The position numbers and the translations under genes are program-made. Below, one piece after another: positions 26,201 to 34,480 of a DNA stretch of 64,000 bases. Position 1 is the stretch's first letter. Each line of letters starts with the position of its first letter. The stretch lies in contig CAZAFU010000001.1 in the NCBI GenBank assembly GCA_964484475.1, positions 1-64,000 of the forward strand, read 5' to 3'. The notes under the pieces are model-generated. The model was given only the letters and a program-made list of their open reading frames with translations. It was not told the origin of the DNA and made no database searches. The DNA is from Parvularcula sp964484475. GTDB taxonomy: Bacteria > Pseudomonadota > Alphaproteobacteria > Caulobacterales > Parvularculaceae.

Positions 26201-26415
26201 TTGATCTCCTGTTCCAAAGGCGTGGCCACCGTCTTCGCAACGGTATCGGCGGAGGCCCCGGGGTAGGCTGCGGTCACCTGTACCGTCGGCGGGGCAACCT
26301 CCGGGAACTGCGCGACCGGCAACGCGAGATACGCGATCATCCCGACAAGGACGATCACGATCGAGATTACCGAAGCGAAGATCGGCCGGTCGATGAAATG
26401 GTTGGAGATCGGCAT
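23245..26415 (-). CDS. RND efflux pump, HAE1 (AcrB/MexB) family
   Basis: 1056 residues, the full family length, with 12 membrane spans and two large periplasmic loops. N-terminus SNHFIDRPIFASVISIVIVL is typical. The proton-relay Asp pair is in GIVVDDAIVVVEN of helix 4, and LIGLATKNAVLIVEFA in helix 10 carries the matching Lys. It exports drugs or hydrophobic compounds using the proton gradient. It begins 6 bases after the adaptor gene. Whether it protects against the catabolic substrate next door is open. Confidence 0.95.
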   Translation of the reverse strand: MPISNHFIDRPIFASVISIVIVLVGMIAYLALPVAQFPEVAPPTVQVTAAYPGASADTVAKTVATPLEQEINGVEGMIYMQSQAVDGQVTTTISFAQGTNIDDAQVLVQNRVARAEPRLPEPVRRLGVVTQKSSPDFLMVIHLLSPDETYDQLYVSNYATLQVRDRLSRIDGVGQVLVFGARDYAMRVWIDPHKAAQLDLSVGDIIRALRGQNVQVASGTLGQAPIEDPGAFQLAVQTQGRLTAPEEFGNIVIKSDGRDALVRVRDVARVELGAQDYTTNAYLDNQPAVAMGIFQRPGSNALTTSGDVLDLMEEMAGDFPPGLEYRVIYNPTEFVDQSVKAVYRTLIEATLLVVLVVFVFLQSFRAALIPVIAIPVSLVGTFAIMALFGFSLNTLSLFGLVLAIGIVVDDAIVVVENVERNLELGKTPREATRDSMAEVGGALIATSLVLCAVFVPTSFIPGLSGAFYRQFALTIAASTVISTLVSLTLSPAMAALLLRNPEHRRKGDHHALLRPLRAFFAAFNRGFDGMSGKYADWVCRVVRRGMIAAAVYGVLLLATVGVFRSVPGGFVPEQDQGYLITVVNLPPGSSLQRTDQVVKRVTDIGLAIDGIEHAAQFAGFNGATFTNASNAGAIFFTMSDFGERPGYQELQTRLQGAFASQIDEAFVLVIAPPPIRGIGNGSGFKMMVQDRSGAGLPALQQAAFSLMMAANEDPDLRNVITFFETSTPQVYLDINREKAELMGLPVGNVFEALEGYLGSAFINDFNYLGRTYRVTAQADAPFRRDVGNISDYYARNSRGEMVPVQTVAEPERTTGASRVLRFNLYPAAAVQGEPAIGVSSGESIARMEALADEVLPPGFGYEWTEIAYQQISAGNTGALAFVLAVIFVFLFLAAQYESLTLPLAVILIVPMGLLSAMVGVVIAGQANTILTQIGLVVLIGLATKNAVLIVEFAKQLQQRDGLDRYSAATEAAKIRLRPVLMTAFSFILGVVPLVVASGPGAEMRNVLGVAVFAGMLGVTLFGLFLTPVFYVFASWLEEKMSRPRKSRVSSGEEPAE

Positions 26416-26421
26416 GGCCGG

Positions 26422-27588
26422 CTATTGTCCCGACGCTGCTTCATCGGGACCGCCGGACGGGTTCCGGGGGCGCGGCTGGACCGGCATTCCGGGCCGGAGG
26501 TTGGTAAACCCACCGATGATCACGTCCGCATCGGGCTCGAGGCCCGCTTCGATGATCCTCATGTTGTCATCGAGGAGGCGACCGGGCTCGACGAAGCGCA
26601 TGGCCGACTGCCCCTCCTGCACAACCCAGACGAACTGCCTCGCCTGGTCGAACTGGATCGCCATGTCGGGCACCACCATCGCCTCGAAGGGGTCGCGGCC
26701 ATAAAGGCGCATCTCGCCGAACATTCCGGGGACCAGGACACCGTCGTCGTTTGGAACCAGCGCACGCCCGAGAATGGTACCAGTGCCGGCGTCGATCTCG
26801 TTGTCGACGAAGTCCATCGTGCCGCCGATATCGTACCCGTCGCCGCCGTCGATCTTGATCTGGACCGGGTTCGGTGCGTCCCGCGAACTCGTCCGCGCTC
26901 CGTCCCGATCCATCCGCACATAGTTGAGGTAGTCGCCCTCGGTGCCGGTGAACGTGAAATGGATCGGATCCACCGCCACAATCGTGGTCAGGACGGTCTC
27001 CCCGGCCGAGACGAGATTGCCGCGATCCACGCGCCGCTGGCTGATGCGTCCGCTGATGGGTGCATGGATCTCGGTGAAGCCGAGGTCGAGTTCGGCCTGC
27101 CGCACCGAGGCCTGCGCGCCCGCGAGGCTCGCTTTTGCCCCGTCGCGGGCCTGGAGGGCACGGTCATACTCCTCGCGCGAGCCGGCGCGGGCATCGAGAA
27201 GCTGCTTGGCCCGCGCCAGCTCCCCCTCGGCAAGACGCTGGCTGGTCTCGATCTGCTGGTAGGCCGCGCGGGCCTGGTCGAGGTTGGCCAGGAAAGGCCG
27301 CTGATCGATGGTAAAGAGGAGCTGGCCCTCCTCGACCATCGCACCGTCATCGAAGTGGACAGCCGAGAGGTAGCCCGAAACCCTTGGACGGAGTTCAGCC
27401 CGCTCCACCGCTTCGAAGCGGCCGATGTAATCGTCCCATAGCTGAACGGATCGGATCTCCGGCCTTGCAACCGTGACGGGAACAGGGCCGAAGCCCTGTG
27501 CCTCCTGCGCCTGTGGTCCGCACGATGACAGGCCCAAGACGCTGACGAGCAGCAGGAACGCGAATGAACAGGCAATTCTAGGGGACAT
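26422..27588 (-). CDS. RND efflux periplasmic adaptor (MFP) lipoprotein
   Basis: 388 residues from the ATG at 27588 (GAGG 7 bases upstream). Lipobox LGLSSCG puts the lipidated Cys at about 23. It then shows the adaptor order: barrel-sandwich strand IGRFEAVERAELRPRVSGYL, alpha-hairpin around LAEGELARAKQLLDARAGS, and LGFTEIHAPISGRISQRRVD. It links pump and outer-membrane duct. First gene of the leftward operon adaptor - pump - duct - DUF5996. Confidence 0.93.
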   Translation of the reverse strand: MSPRIACSFAFLLLVSVLGLSSCGPQAQEAQGFGPVPVTVARPEIRSVQLWDDYIGRFEAVERAELRPRVSGYLSAVHFDDGAMVEEGQLLFTIDQRPFLANLDQARAAYQQIETSQRLAEGELARAKQLLDARAGSREEYDRALQARDGAKASLAGAQASVRQAELDLGFTEIHAPISGRISQRRVDRGNLVSAGETVLTTIVAVDPIHFTFTGTEGDYLNYVRMDRDGARTSSRDAPNPVQIKIDGGDGYDIGGTMDFVDNEIDAGTGTILGRALVPNDDGVLVPGMFGEMRLYGRDPFEAMVVPDMAIQFDQARQFVWVVQEGQSAMRFVEPGRLLDDNMRIIEAGLEPDADVIIGGFTNLRPGMPVQPRPRNPSGGPDEAASGQ

Positions 27589-28261
27589 ACTGGTGCCTCG
27601 GTGGCGGGCAGGAGCCCGCTCCTGACAGCTCGGACGAGCCCCATTCAAAAACTATGCCTGCGATCACTCCCGCGCAATGTTGCTGCGCAGCAAGCACCGA
27701 AGGGGCGACCATCGCGGCGCGCCTGGAATGGCAGGACGTGCCAGCGGGTTCGAGACATTCGTCGCAGCCGGGTCGCTGTCTTCCGGAGTGGCAGATGCCG
27801 ATACACGCCCCGTGGTCGTCGGGCGTCGCGGCGCAGCCGGCCTGGGATCTCAGAAGTGGTGCGCGCGATGATGAGGACATAGGCCCGCTAGGTGCACTCG
27901 AGGAGCGCAGCGGGAAAGGGCGGTGGCCTTTTTGAGCACGCGAACGGAACCCGGGTCCCGCAAGCTTCGAAAGATCAGTAGGATGAAAGAAATCCACCCA
28001 CGCGGCATCCATCATCGGTCCACTGACGCCCGCAACCGCGAGGACGGGTTGTCACGGCATCTTCGCCGAACCGTCGCAAGGCATCGCACCGTTGACCGGG
28101 CATGGAACTATCGCGCAAACCGGAGAGTTCCTTTTGGGCGACAAACCGCCGGGCCGGTCGAACGGTCGCACATGAAGTGCTTGTGCCAGCACCCCGCGCG
28201 GCGTTGACAGCCAGGGACGAGCAAGGGGTTTGCAAACCCGTTCCGGTGTGAGGAGTGTCAG
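27589..28261. other. Divergent intergenic region between efflux operon and MipA-like gene
   Basis: 673 bases with no gene I would accept; the open frames here have no ribosome site or recognisable domain. It must contain both divergent promoters. A TTGACA at 28204 and a 14-bp palindrome at 28226-28239 near the right end are the only clear elements. No tetR-type repressor gene is present. Confidence 0.6.
28226..28239. promoter_or_regulatory. Perfect 14-bp palindrome upstream of the MipA-like gene
   Basis: GGGTTTGCAAACCC, fully symmetric, 22 bp before the ATG at 28262 and 16 bp after a TTGACA hexamer. It is placed where a repressor would block a promoter. Confidence 0.5.
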
Positions 28262-29149
28262 ATGCGTTGCGTTGCCTTTCTTTGTGCTTGTCTTCTGGCA
28301 CCCCTTCCGTCGATGGCGCAGACGAGTCCTCTCGGCACGTTTGACCGGGAGGTGACGGAGTTCCTTCCCGAAGGCGCGCGCCTTGTGGCGGGCGGCGGCC
28401 TGGGCATGATCTCGCAGCCCTATACCGGCGCGGATACGGTGCGGTTCGTCCCCGAGCCTCTCGTGGTCTTCCAGTCCGAGAAGTTTTCGTTCGTCGGCCG
28501 TACGCTCGCCTACAGGCTTTATGACGATGACATCTTCTCGTTCTCGGCCATCGCGGAGTGGCGTTTCTTCGGGCATGACGGCGGAGAGGACAGTCCCTTT
28601 CTGATCGGCATGGAGGAGAGGAAGGGAACCGCTGAGGTTGGCTTCAGGGCGGAAGTCGAGCGCGAGAAGACCCACCTTGCGGCAACCGCACGCACCGATG
28701 CCCTTTCACGGCACGGGGGTTTCGAGCTCGAAGGGCGGATCTCCTACGAGCTGTCCTCTTGGGCACCGCTGTCGGTCAGGCCCAACGCGGGGGTCCGCTA
28801 CCAGTCGGGCGATCTCACCAACTACTATTTCGGCGTCGAGCGGGACGAGGCGATCACGCCCGGCCAGATCGGCCAGAGAGCCCTCGACGCCGCTGGCGGG
28901 GACCCCGCGCGGCTCGGCGATATCTTCAGGCCCGCCTACCGCCCGGACTCGGCCGCCACGACCTTCCTCGGGCTAACGGCCAGGCAGTCGATCACGCCGA
29001 AATTCGCCGCTGTCGGCGGCTTCGATCTCAACTTTCTCGACCGGACCGTCAGGGACAGCCCGATCGTCGAGGAGGATATCCAGCTCTTCAGCTTCGTCGG
29101 TCTCATCTACATCTTCGGTGACGCGCAGACCCCGGCGGGAGTCGAGTAG
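28262..29149 (+). CDS. MipA/OmpV-family outer-membrane protein
   Basis: 295 residues with GAGGAG 6 bases before the ATG. A signal peptide ends near PSMAQT. The mature part has the MipA/OmpV pattern of amphipathic beta-strands: ARLVAGGGLGMISQPYTGAD, RFVPEPLVVFQSEKFSFVGR, LAYRLYDDDIFSFSAIAEWR, NYYFGVERDEA and a C-terminal SFVGLIYIFG. The family forms outer-membrane barrels; E. coli MipA bridges lytic transglycosylase and PBP1B, but many members are of unknown use. It is divergent from the efflux operon. Confidence 0.8.
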   Translation: MRCVAFLCACLLAPLPSMAQTSPLGTFDREVTEFLPEGARLVAGGGLGMISQPYTGADTVRFVPEPLVVFQSEKFSFVGRTLAYRLYDDDIFSFSAIAEWRFFGHDGGEDSPFLIGMEERKGTAEVGFRAEVEREKTHLAATARTDALSRHGGFELEGRISYELSSWAPLSVRPNAGVRYQSGDLTNYYFGVERDEAITPGQIGQRALDAAGGDPARLGDIFRPAYRPDSAATTFLGLTARQSITPKFAAVGGFDLNFLDRTVRDSPIVEEDIQLFSFVGLIYIFGDAQTPAGVE

Positions 29150-29291
29150 CCCACCAGCGCTTTGCCGAGCCCCGGGCGATCCTTGTCGACCGGACAGGGA
29201 ATTTATCACAGTCGCGCGCTGGCCTTGGCTGGATTTTAGTGGTTCCATCCTGACTTCGGCCGGACCGCGGCCTTTCTGGGTGGGTGCAACG

Positions 29292-32200
29292 ATGAAACCG
29301 AAACGACTGTCATTTCTTCTCGCAGCGGCGACGTCCGGCCTTTGCTTCGCGTTTCCCGCCAGTGCCCAGCCCGAGCAGCAACAACCGGCGCTCGAGGACT
29401 ACTATGGTGACGCGCTGCAATATCGCAGCATCGGACCGAGCCGTGGCGGACGTGTAACGGCAGTCGCCGGGCACGCCGATAACCCGATGACCTACTACAT
29501 GGGAGCGACCGGCGGCGGGGTCTGGAAGACCACCAATGGCGGGACGAGCTGGTCGGTGCTGTCTGACGGGGCATTCGAGACAGGTTCCGTGGGCGCGATC
29601 GCGGTGGCGCCTTCGGATCCGAATGTCGTGGTGGTCGGCATGGGCGAGTCGCCGTTCCGCGGCGTTTCCTCGTCGCAAGGGGACGGTGTCTATCTTTCCA
29701 CCGATGCAGGCGCGAAATGGCAGAAGGCCGGGCTCGAAGAAACGCGGCAGATTGCGGGCGTCGTGATCGATCCCAATGACCCCGAGCGCTGGTGGATCGC
29801 GGCGCAGGGCGACATCTGGACCGAAAGCGAAGCGCGCGGCGTCTACATGACAGAGGACAGCGGCGCGACCTGGACCAAGGTCCTCGAAGGGGAGAACGGG
29901 ACCAGCGGCGCCGTCGACCTCAAGATGGACCCGGGCAATCCGCGCATCCTCTACGCCGCCATGTGGGACCACCAGCGCACGCCTTGGCTCATGCGATCGG
30001 GAGGACCGGGTTCGGGCATCTGGAAATCGACCGATAGCGGCAGGACCTGGAAGGAACTGACCGAGGATCTCCCCGAGGAGATGGGCAAGATCGGGATCGC
30101 CCCCTCCGGGGCCAAACCCGGTCTGGTCTTCGCGGTCATCGAGGCAGCCGACGGCAAGGGCGGCGTCTACCGCTCGGACGACGGCGGCGAGAGCTGGACC
30201 CAGACGAACAGCGAACGCCAGGTGCAGCAGCGGTCCTGGTACTACATGGACATCTTCGCGGACCCGCAGGATGCAAATACCGTCTACGTCCTCAGCGCAC
30301 CCTTCCTGCGCTCGATCGACGGAGGGAAGACTTTCTCCTCGATCTCCAATCCGCATACCGACCAGCACGATCTCTGGATCAACCCCGACGACCCGGAGGT
30401 CATGATCCTCGGCAATGATGGCGGCGGCACCGTCAGCTATGACGGCGGCGAAAGCTGGTCGACACAAAACAATCAGCCCACGGCTCAGTTTTACCGGGTG
30501 AACGCCGACAACCGCTTCCCCTATCGCATCTATGGTGGTCAGCAGGACAACTCGACCATCGCCATCTCCAGCCGGGGCACGGACGGGAGCATCGGTCGCG
30601 AGGACTTCCAGTCGATCGGCGGCGGGGAAAGCGCCTTCGTTGACTTCTCCGACAGCGAGGACATGCGCTACATCTATGCCGGCAGCTATCTCGGGACGAT
30701 CACGGAGTTCGACCTCGAAACGAGCATTACCCGCGACATCAATGGCTATCCCGAGCTCGCCTTCGGCGTCGATCCGAAGGACCGCAGGCACCGCTTCAAC
30801 TGGAATGCTCCTATCGTCGTCTCCGACCACGACCCGGACGTCATCTACCACGCAGGCGAGGCGGTCTTCCGCTCGACCGACCGGGGCTACTCCTGGGAAG
30901 CCATCAGCCCGGACCTCACCCGCGACGACCCCGAGAAACAGGGGCCGATGGGTGCTCCCATCACGAACGAAGTGTCCGAGAACTACAACACGATCGCCTA
31001 TCTCGCGGAGAGCCCCCACTCCGAAGACGTTCTCTGGGCGGGCTCGGATGACGGCCTTGTCCACCTGACTGAAGACCAGGGCGAGACGTGGCGGGAAGTG
31101 ACACCCCCCGGTCTTCCCGAGTCGCTCATCAACAGTATCGATCCGTCACCGCACGATCCCGACAGCGCCTATGTCGTTGCCACGCGCTACAAGTTCGGCG
31201 ACCGCGAGCCGCGGATCTACCGCACCGACGACATGGGCGAAAGCTGGACCCGTATCGACGCGGGATTGCCGGAGGAGGAATCTCTCTTCGTCCGTGTCTT
31301 GCGCGAGGACCCGGAGGTAGAAGACCTCCTTTACGCAGGGACGGAGACCGGCCTCTATGTCTCTTGGGACGACGGCGCGTCGTGGTCGTCGCTCCGGCTC
31401 AACCTTCCGCACACGCCTATCACCGACATCAAGGTGCATCAGGGGGATCTGGTCGTGGCGACCCAGGGCCGCGGCTTCTACGTGCTCGACAGTCTCAACG
31501 TCATCCGTAACGGCGAGCCGGTCTATCGCGACGAGGACGCCTTCACCCTTTATGATCCGGAGACGTCGATCCGAAGGGAGACCGGCGGCGGCGCGGGCGG
31601 CGGGGATGCCCGGAACCCTGCGGAGGACCGGGGTGCACTGATCTTCTACCGCTTCGCCGAGCAGCCTGACGTCGACGAGACACCCGTAACGCTCGAAGTG
31701 CTCGACGACCGGGGCAGGACGCTCTGGAAACTCGCGGCCGACAATGAGGCCGGAGCGGAAGGCGGTAGCGACGCTCTGCCCTACGAGGCGGGCCTCAACC
31801 GTGTTTCCTGGAACCACCGCGTGCTCGATGCGACGGCTGCCGAAGGCCTCTATCAGGTGGGCGGCGACGCAGACGGCGTGACCGGACACAGGACCGGTCC
31901 CGGCGAATACCGCGTGCGGATGAGCGTCGGGGAGGAGACTTACGAAGCCCCGCTCGTTCTCGCCTGGGATCCACGGCTCGACACATCCGACGATCAGGTG
32001 GCAGAGCAGCAGGAGACGCTTGAAGAGCTGCGCGGAATGATCGACGAGCTCCACCGCTCGATCAATGCCATGGGCGAGGCCATCTCGCAGGCTGCGCGTT
32101 ACCAAGACCTCCTCGAGGAAACCGGTGGGAATCGGGAGGTGATGTCTGCCGCGGAGGAGCTTCAGGAAGAGCTGGAGGAATGGCGTGAAAGCGTCGCGAA

Positions 32201-32519
32201 TTTCGAGCGTAAGGGTTTCCAGGATGTCCTGAATTTCCCCGATCGTCTTTCTACCGACCTTCAGTTCCTCTACGGAGAGATCGACGGTGCGACCACCGGC
32301 CTGACGAAGGGAATGCGAGAACGCTTCGCCGACCTCCGGACGCGTTGGGAAGAAGCGCTCGAAGAACGCGACGAGCTCCTTTCGGGCCCGGTGGCCAGTT
32401 TCGATGAGGCCCTCCGCGAGGCAGAAGTTGCCCGCATTGTCCTCCCCCCACTGACCGAGAAGGAGGCGAAAGCGGCCAAGGCCCGCAACGAGGCCGCCGA
32501 GGCGGAGACGACGGACTAG
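29292..32519 (+). CDS. Exported BNR/VPS10-like beta-propeller protein
   Basis: 1075 residues from the ATG at 29292, which starts a clear signal peptide (KPKRLSFLLAAATSG to FPASAQ). It begins YYGDALQYRSIGPSRGGRVT, then many propeller repeats with S-x-D-x-G-x-x-W Asp-box motifs (TTNGGTSWSVLSDG, STDSGRTWKELT, SDDGGESWTQ, YDGGESWSTQ, TEDQGETWREV). This resembles the sortilin/xyloglucanase-like exported proteins common in Erythrobacter and Gemmatimonas. After about residue 780 come a beta-sandwich and a long helical C-terminus. Substrate or partner is unknown; glycan or protein binding is likely. It stands alone downstream of the MipA-like gene. Confidence 0.88.
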   Translation: MKPKRLSFLLAAATSGLCFAFPASAQPEQQQPALEDYYGDALQYRSIGPSRGGRVTAVAGHADNPMTYYMGATGGGVWKTTNGGTSWSVLSDGAFETGSVGAIAVAPSDPNVVVVGMGESPFRGVSSSQGDGVYLSTDAGAKWQKAGLEETRQIAGVVIDPNDPERWWIAAQGDIWTESEARGVYMTEDSGATWTKVLEGENGTSGAVDLKMDPGNPRILYAAMWDHQRTPWLMRSGGPGSGIWKSTDSGRTWKELTEDLPEEMGKIGIAPSGAKPGLVFAVIEAADGKGGVYRSDDGGESWTQTNSERQVQQRSWYYMDIFADPQDANTVYVLSAPFLRSIDGGKTFSSISNPHTDQHDLWINPDDPEVMILGNDGGGTVSYDGGESWSTQNNQPTAQFYRVNADNRFPYRIYGGQQDNSTIAISSRGTDGSIGREDFQSIGGGESAFVDFSDSEDMRYIYAGSYLGTITEFDLETSITRDINGYPELAFGVDPKDRRHRFNWNAPIVVSDHDPDVIYHAGEAVFRSTDRGYSWEAISPDLTRDDPEKQGPMGAPITNEVSENYNTIAYLAESPHSEDVLWAGSDDGLVHLTEDQGETWREVTPPGLPESLINSIDPSPHDPDSAYVVATRYKFGDREPRIYRTDDMGESWTRIDAGLPEEESLFVRVLREDPEVEDLLYAGTETGLYVSWDDGASWSSLRLNLPHTPITDIKVHQGDLVVATQGRGFYVLDSLNVIRNGEPVYRDEDAFTLYDPETSIRRETGGGAGGGDARNPAEDRGALIFYRFAEQPDVDETPVTLEVLDDRGRTLWKLAADNEAGAEGGSDALPYEAGLNRVSWNHRVLDATAAEGLYQVGGDADGVTGHRTGPGEYRVRMSVGEETYEAPLVLAWDPRLDTSDDQVAEQQETLEELRGMIDELHRSINAMGEAISQAARYQDLLEETGGNREVMSAAEELQEELEEWRESVANFERKGFQDVLNFPDRLSTDLQFLYGEIDGATTGLTKGMRERFADLRTRWEEALEERDELLSGPVASFDEALREAEVARIVLPPLTEKEAKAAKARNEAAEAETTD

Positions 32520-32762
32520 CCGCCGTCGGCAGTCGGTAGCGCAAAGGGCTTTCCAGACAGGACCCTGCACGGCTCCGGGTGACCTCAGGAACGCCCGGAG
32601 CCGAGGATGTCGTGCCGTTCAACCCATTGGCGGGACAGCGTTCGATGCACGTTTCGAGGGGGGTGTCCGAGTCCGGGCGGCAAAAATTGAGCGCGACTGT
32701 CCCATGCGACGCCAGCCCGCCGCGACGACGCTTCTCAGGCCATCGGCCACCGTCCGAGGGGC

Positions 32763-34418
32763 TCAGAGACCGCTTCTTGCAGCTGGCCCCTCATCCAGAT
32801 TGCATTGTTCTGCGCGACCCCCGGTGGTGGTCATTCCGAACTCCGAGAGCGTGTCATCCGTGTTGATGAGCCGTATCGTGACACCATTGGTCCAGCCAAA
32901 TCCGTCCTGGTTCGGATATTCACCGCCGCCGCCTTCCCTACGATCGACGACATCATACTTCTCGCCGAGCTTACCGCTTTCGCAATAGCCGCGCGCGACG
33001 GTACGGACCCAACGCCGCGCCACCTCATCGGCGAGTTCGGGGCGCCCATACCCGTCACTGCTGACGACCGCGATCCATTGATGAGGGGCCCAGCCGTTCG
33101 GCGCGTCCCACTGCTCCCCGGAGCGCTCAGGGGTCGGCAGAATACCGCCCGCCGCGAGAAGATACCGTTCAGCAGCTTGCAGCGTCTTCCGCCCCCGTTC
33201 ATCGCTCGCCATCCCGGTGAACAGCGGGTAGAGCATGGCCGCAGTCGGTGTCTGCCGCACGGCCTTGTCTGTCAGGTCCCAGTCGGCGTAATAATCGTCC
33301 TCAGCCCAGAAATACCTCTCGATGGCAGCTTTCCGTCGCGCCGCCATGCCGTCATATTCTTCCGCACACGCTGGTTTTCCAGACCGTTCACAGCCGTCCG
33401 CTATCGCCCGCTCGAGGCCATAGAGCAGCGCGTTGAGGTCCACAGGAACGATATCAGTCGTATCGATGCTCGCAAGGCTTCCGCCCCCATCCAGCCACCG
33501 CGATGAGAAGTCCCAGCCACTTTCCGCGCCCGCTCTCAAGTCACGATAGACGTCCTCATGAGGACGGTTCGACGCTTCGGCAGTCTCGACATCGTATCGG
33601 TAGCTTTCGTCCCGGGGAACATCGCGGTCATCATAATAGCGCTGAAGGATGCTTCCATCGGGCATGGCAACACTTCGGCCCGATACCTCGCCGGCCTGCA
33701 AGTCCGTCCCGTCACCCGTCCAGAACCGATGCTCCTGTTGCAGGTATGGAAGATATTCTGCCCACGCCGCTGACGGGTCGGTCTCGTTCAGCAGGCCGAC
33801 CATCAGATAGAAGAAGGGAGGCTGCGATCGGCTGAGATAGTAGGTGCGATTGCCGTTCGGTATCCTGCCGTAGCGATCGAGCGCGGCCGCGAAATTTTCG
33901 ACGACATCGCGCCGCAATTCAGCATACGCGCCGTCGAGGCCCAGCATCGTGAAGTAGGTGTCCCAGTAATAGGCCTCGCGGAAGCGCCCGCCGGGAACGA
34001 TGTAGGGATTGGGGAGTGGCAGTAGAGATCCGCGTCCCTGCGCCCTTTCGGCGGAACGGCTGAGTACGGGCCAGAGCGCTTCGATATGTTCGGACAGGGT
34101 CAAGCCCTCTTCGAGGGACAGCTCCGCGCCGACCTCGGGAGACGGCTCGAAATTCGCCTCAACGAATTCGGCAAGCTCCTCGTCACTCATAGGCGCGCGG
34201 GCATCATAGGCTGTTTCGATCTCTCCCACGGGACGCTTGGGACGCATATCGGCCCAGTCCTTGGGTTCGTAGAGCTCGCTCATCGCCACCCGCACGAAAA
34301 GATCGGGATATGCTGCGGATGGCGGCTCTTCCGTAATCGAATCCTTCGGTAGTGGCGAGAGTGGCAGGCTCGAGCATGAGGTGAGCAGCAGTGCGAGGGC
34401 CAGTGAAAGATACCGCAT
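32763..34418 (-). CDS. treA: Periplasmic trehalase lipoprotein (GH37)
   Basis: 551 residues, close to E. coli TreA. It has a lipobox (LLLTSCSS, Cys15) instead of a cleaved signal. GH37 signatures are PGGRFREAYYWDTYFTMLGL (142-161) and QWDAPNGWAPHQW (437 on). The catalytic acid Asp303 (SGWDFSSRW) and base Glu487 (EKYD) are in the expected places. It hydrolyses trehalose to two glucose in the periplasm. It lies 62 bp downstream of the TonB receptor in the same direction, so the sigma-FecR-receptor set probably controls trehalose use. Confidence 0.93.
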   Translation of the reverse strand: MRYLSLALALLLTSCSSLPLSPLPKDSITEEPPSAAYPDLFVRVAMSELYEPKDWADMRPKRPVGEIETAYDARAPMSDEELAEFVEANFEPSPEVGAELSLEEGLTLSEHIEALWPVLSRSAERAQGRGSLLPLPNPYIVPGGRFREAYYWDTYFTMLGLDGAYAELRRDVVENFAAALDRYGRIPNGNRTYYLSRSQPPFFYLMVGLLNETDPSAAWAEYLPYLQQEHRFWTGDGTDLQAGEVSGRSVAMPDGSILQRYYDDRDVPRDESYRYDVETAEASNRPHEDVYRDLRAGAESGWDFSSRWLDGGGSLASIDTTDIVPVDLNALLYGLERAIADGCERSGKPACAEEYDGMAARRKAAIERYFWAEDDYYADWDLTDKAVRQTPTAAMLYPLFTGMASDERGRKTLQAAERYLLAAGGILPTPERSGEQWDAPNGWAPHQWIAVVSSDGYGRPELADEVARRWVRTVARGYCESGKLGEKYDVVDRREGGGGEYPNQDGFGWTNGVTIRLINTDDTLSEFGMTTTGGRAEQCNLDEGPAARSGL

Positions 34419-34440
34419 GGAAACGTTCCGGGTTGTGGAA

Positions 34441-34464
34441 GTCCGGCGACCAAGGCCGCCGGAC
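34441..34464 (-). terminator. Stem-loop between TonB receptor and trehalase
   Basis: GTCCGGCG and CGCCGGAC form an 8-bp stem with an 8-base loop, in the short gap between the receptor stop (34481) and the trehalase start. There is no U-tract, so it is more likely a processing or attenuation hairpin than a full terminator. Confidence 0.4.
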
Positions 34465-34480
34465 AGGTCTTGTACAGTCT

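Noticed and set aside
25837..27441. 534-codon open frame antisense to pump and adaptor genes
   Set aside because: Mirror of two well-supported genes, with no recognisable motifs.
27654..27935. Small open frames in the efflux/MipA divergent region
   Set aside because: No ribosome site and no recognisable domain. They are probably chance frames.
29310..31064. 584-codon open frame antisense to the BNR-repeat gene
   Set aside because: The plus-strand gene has a signal peptide and Asp-box repeats; the antisense frame has neither.
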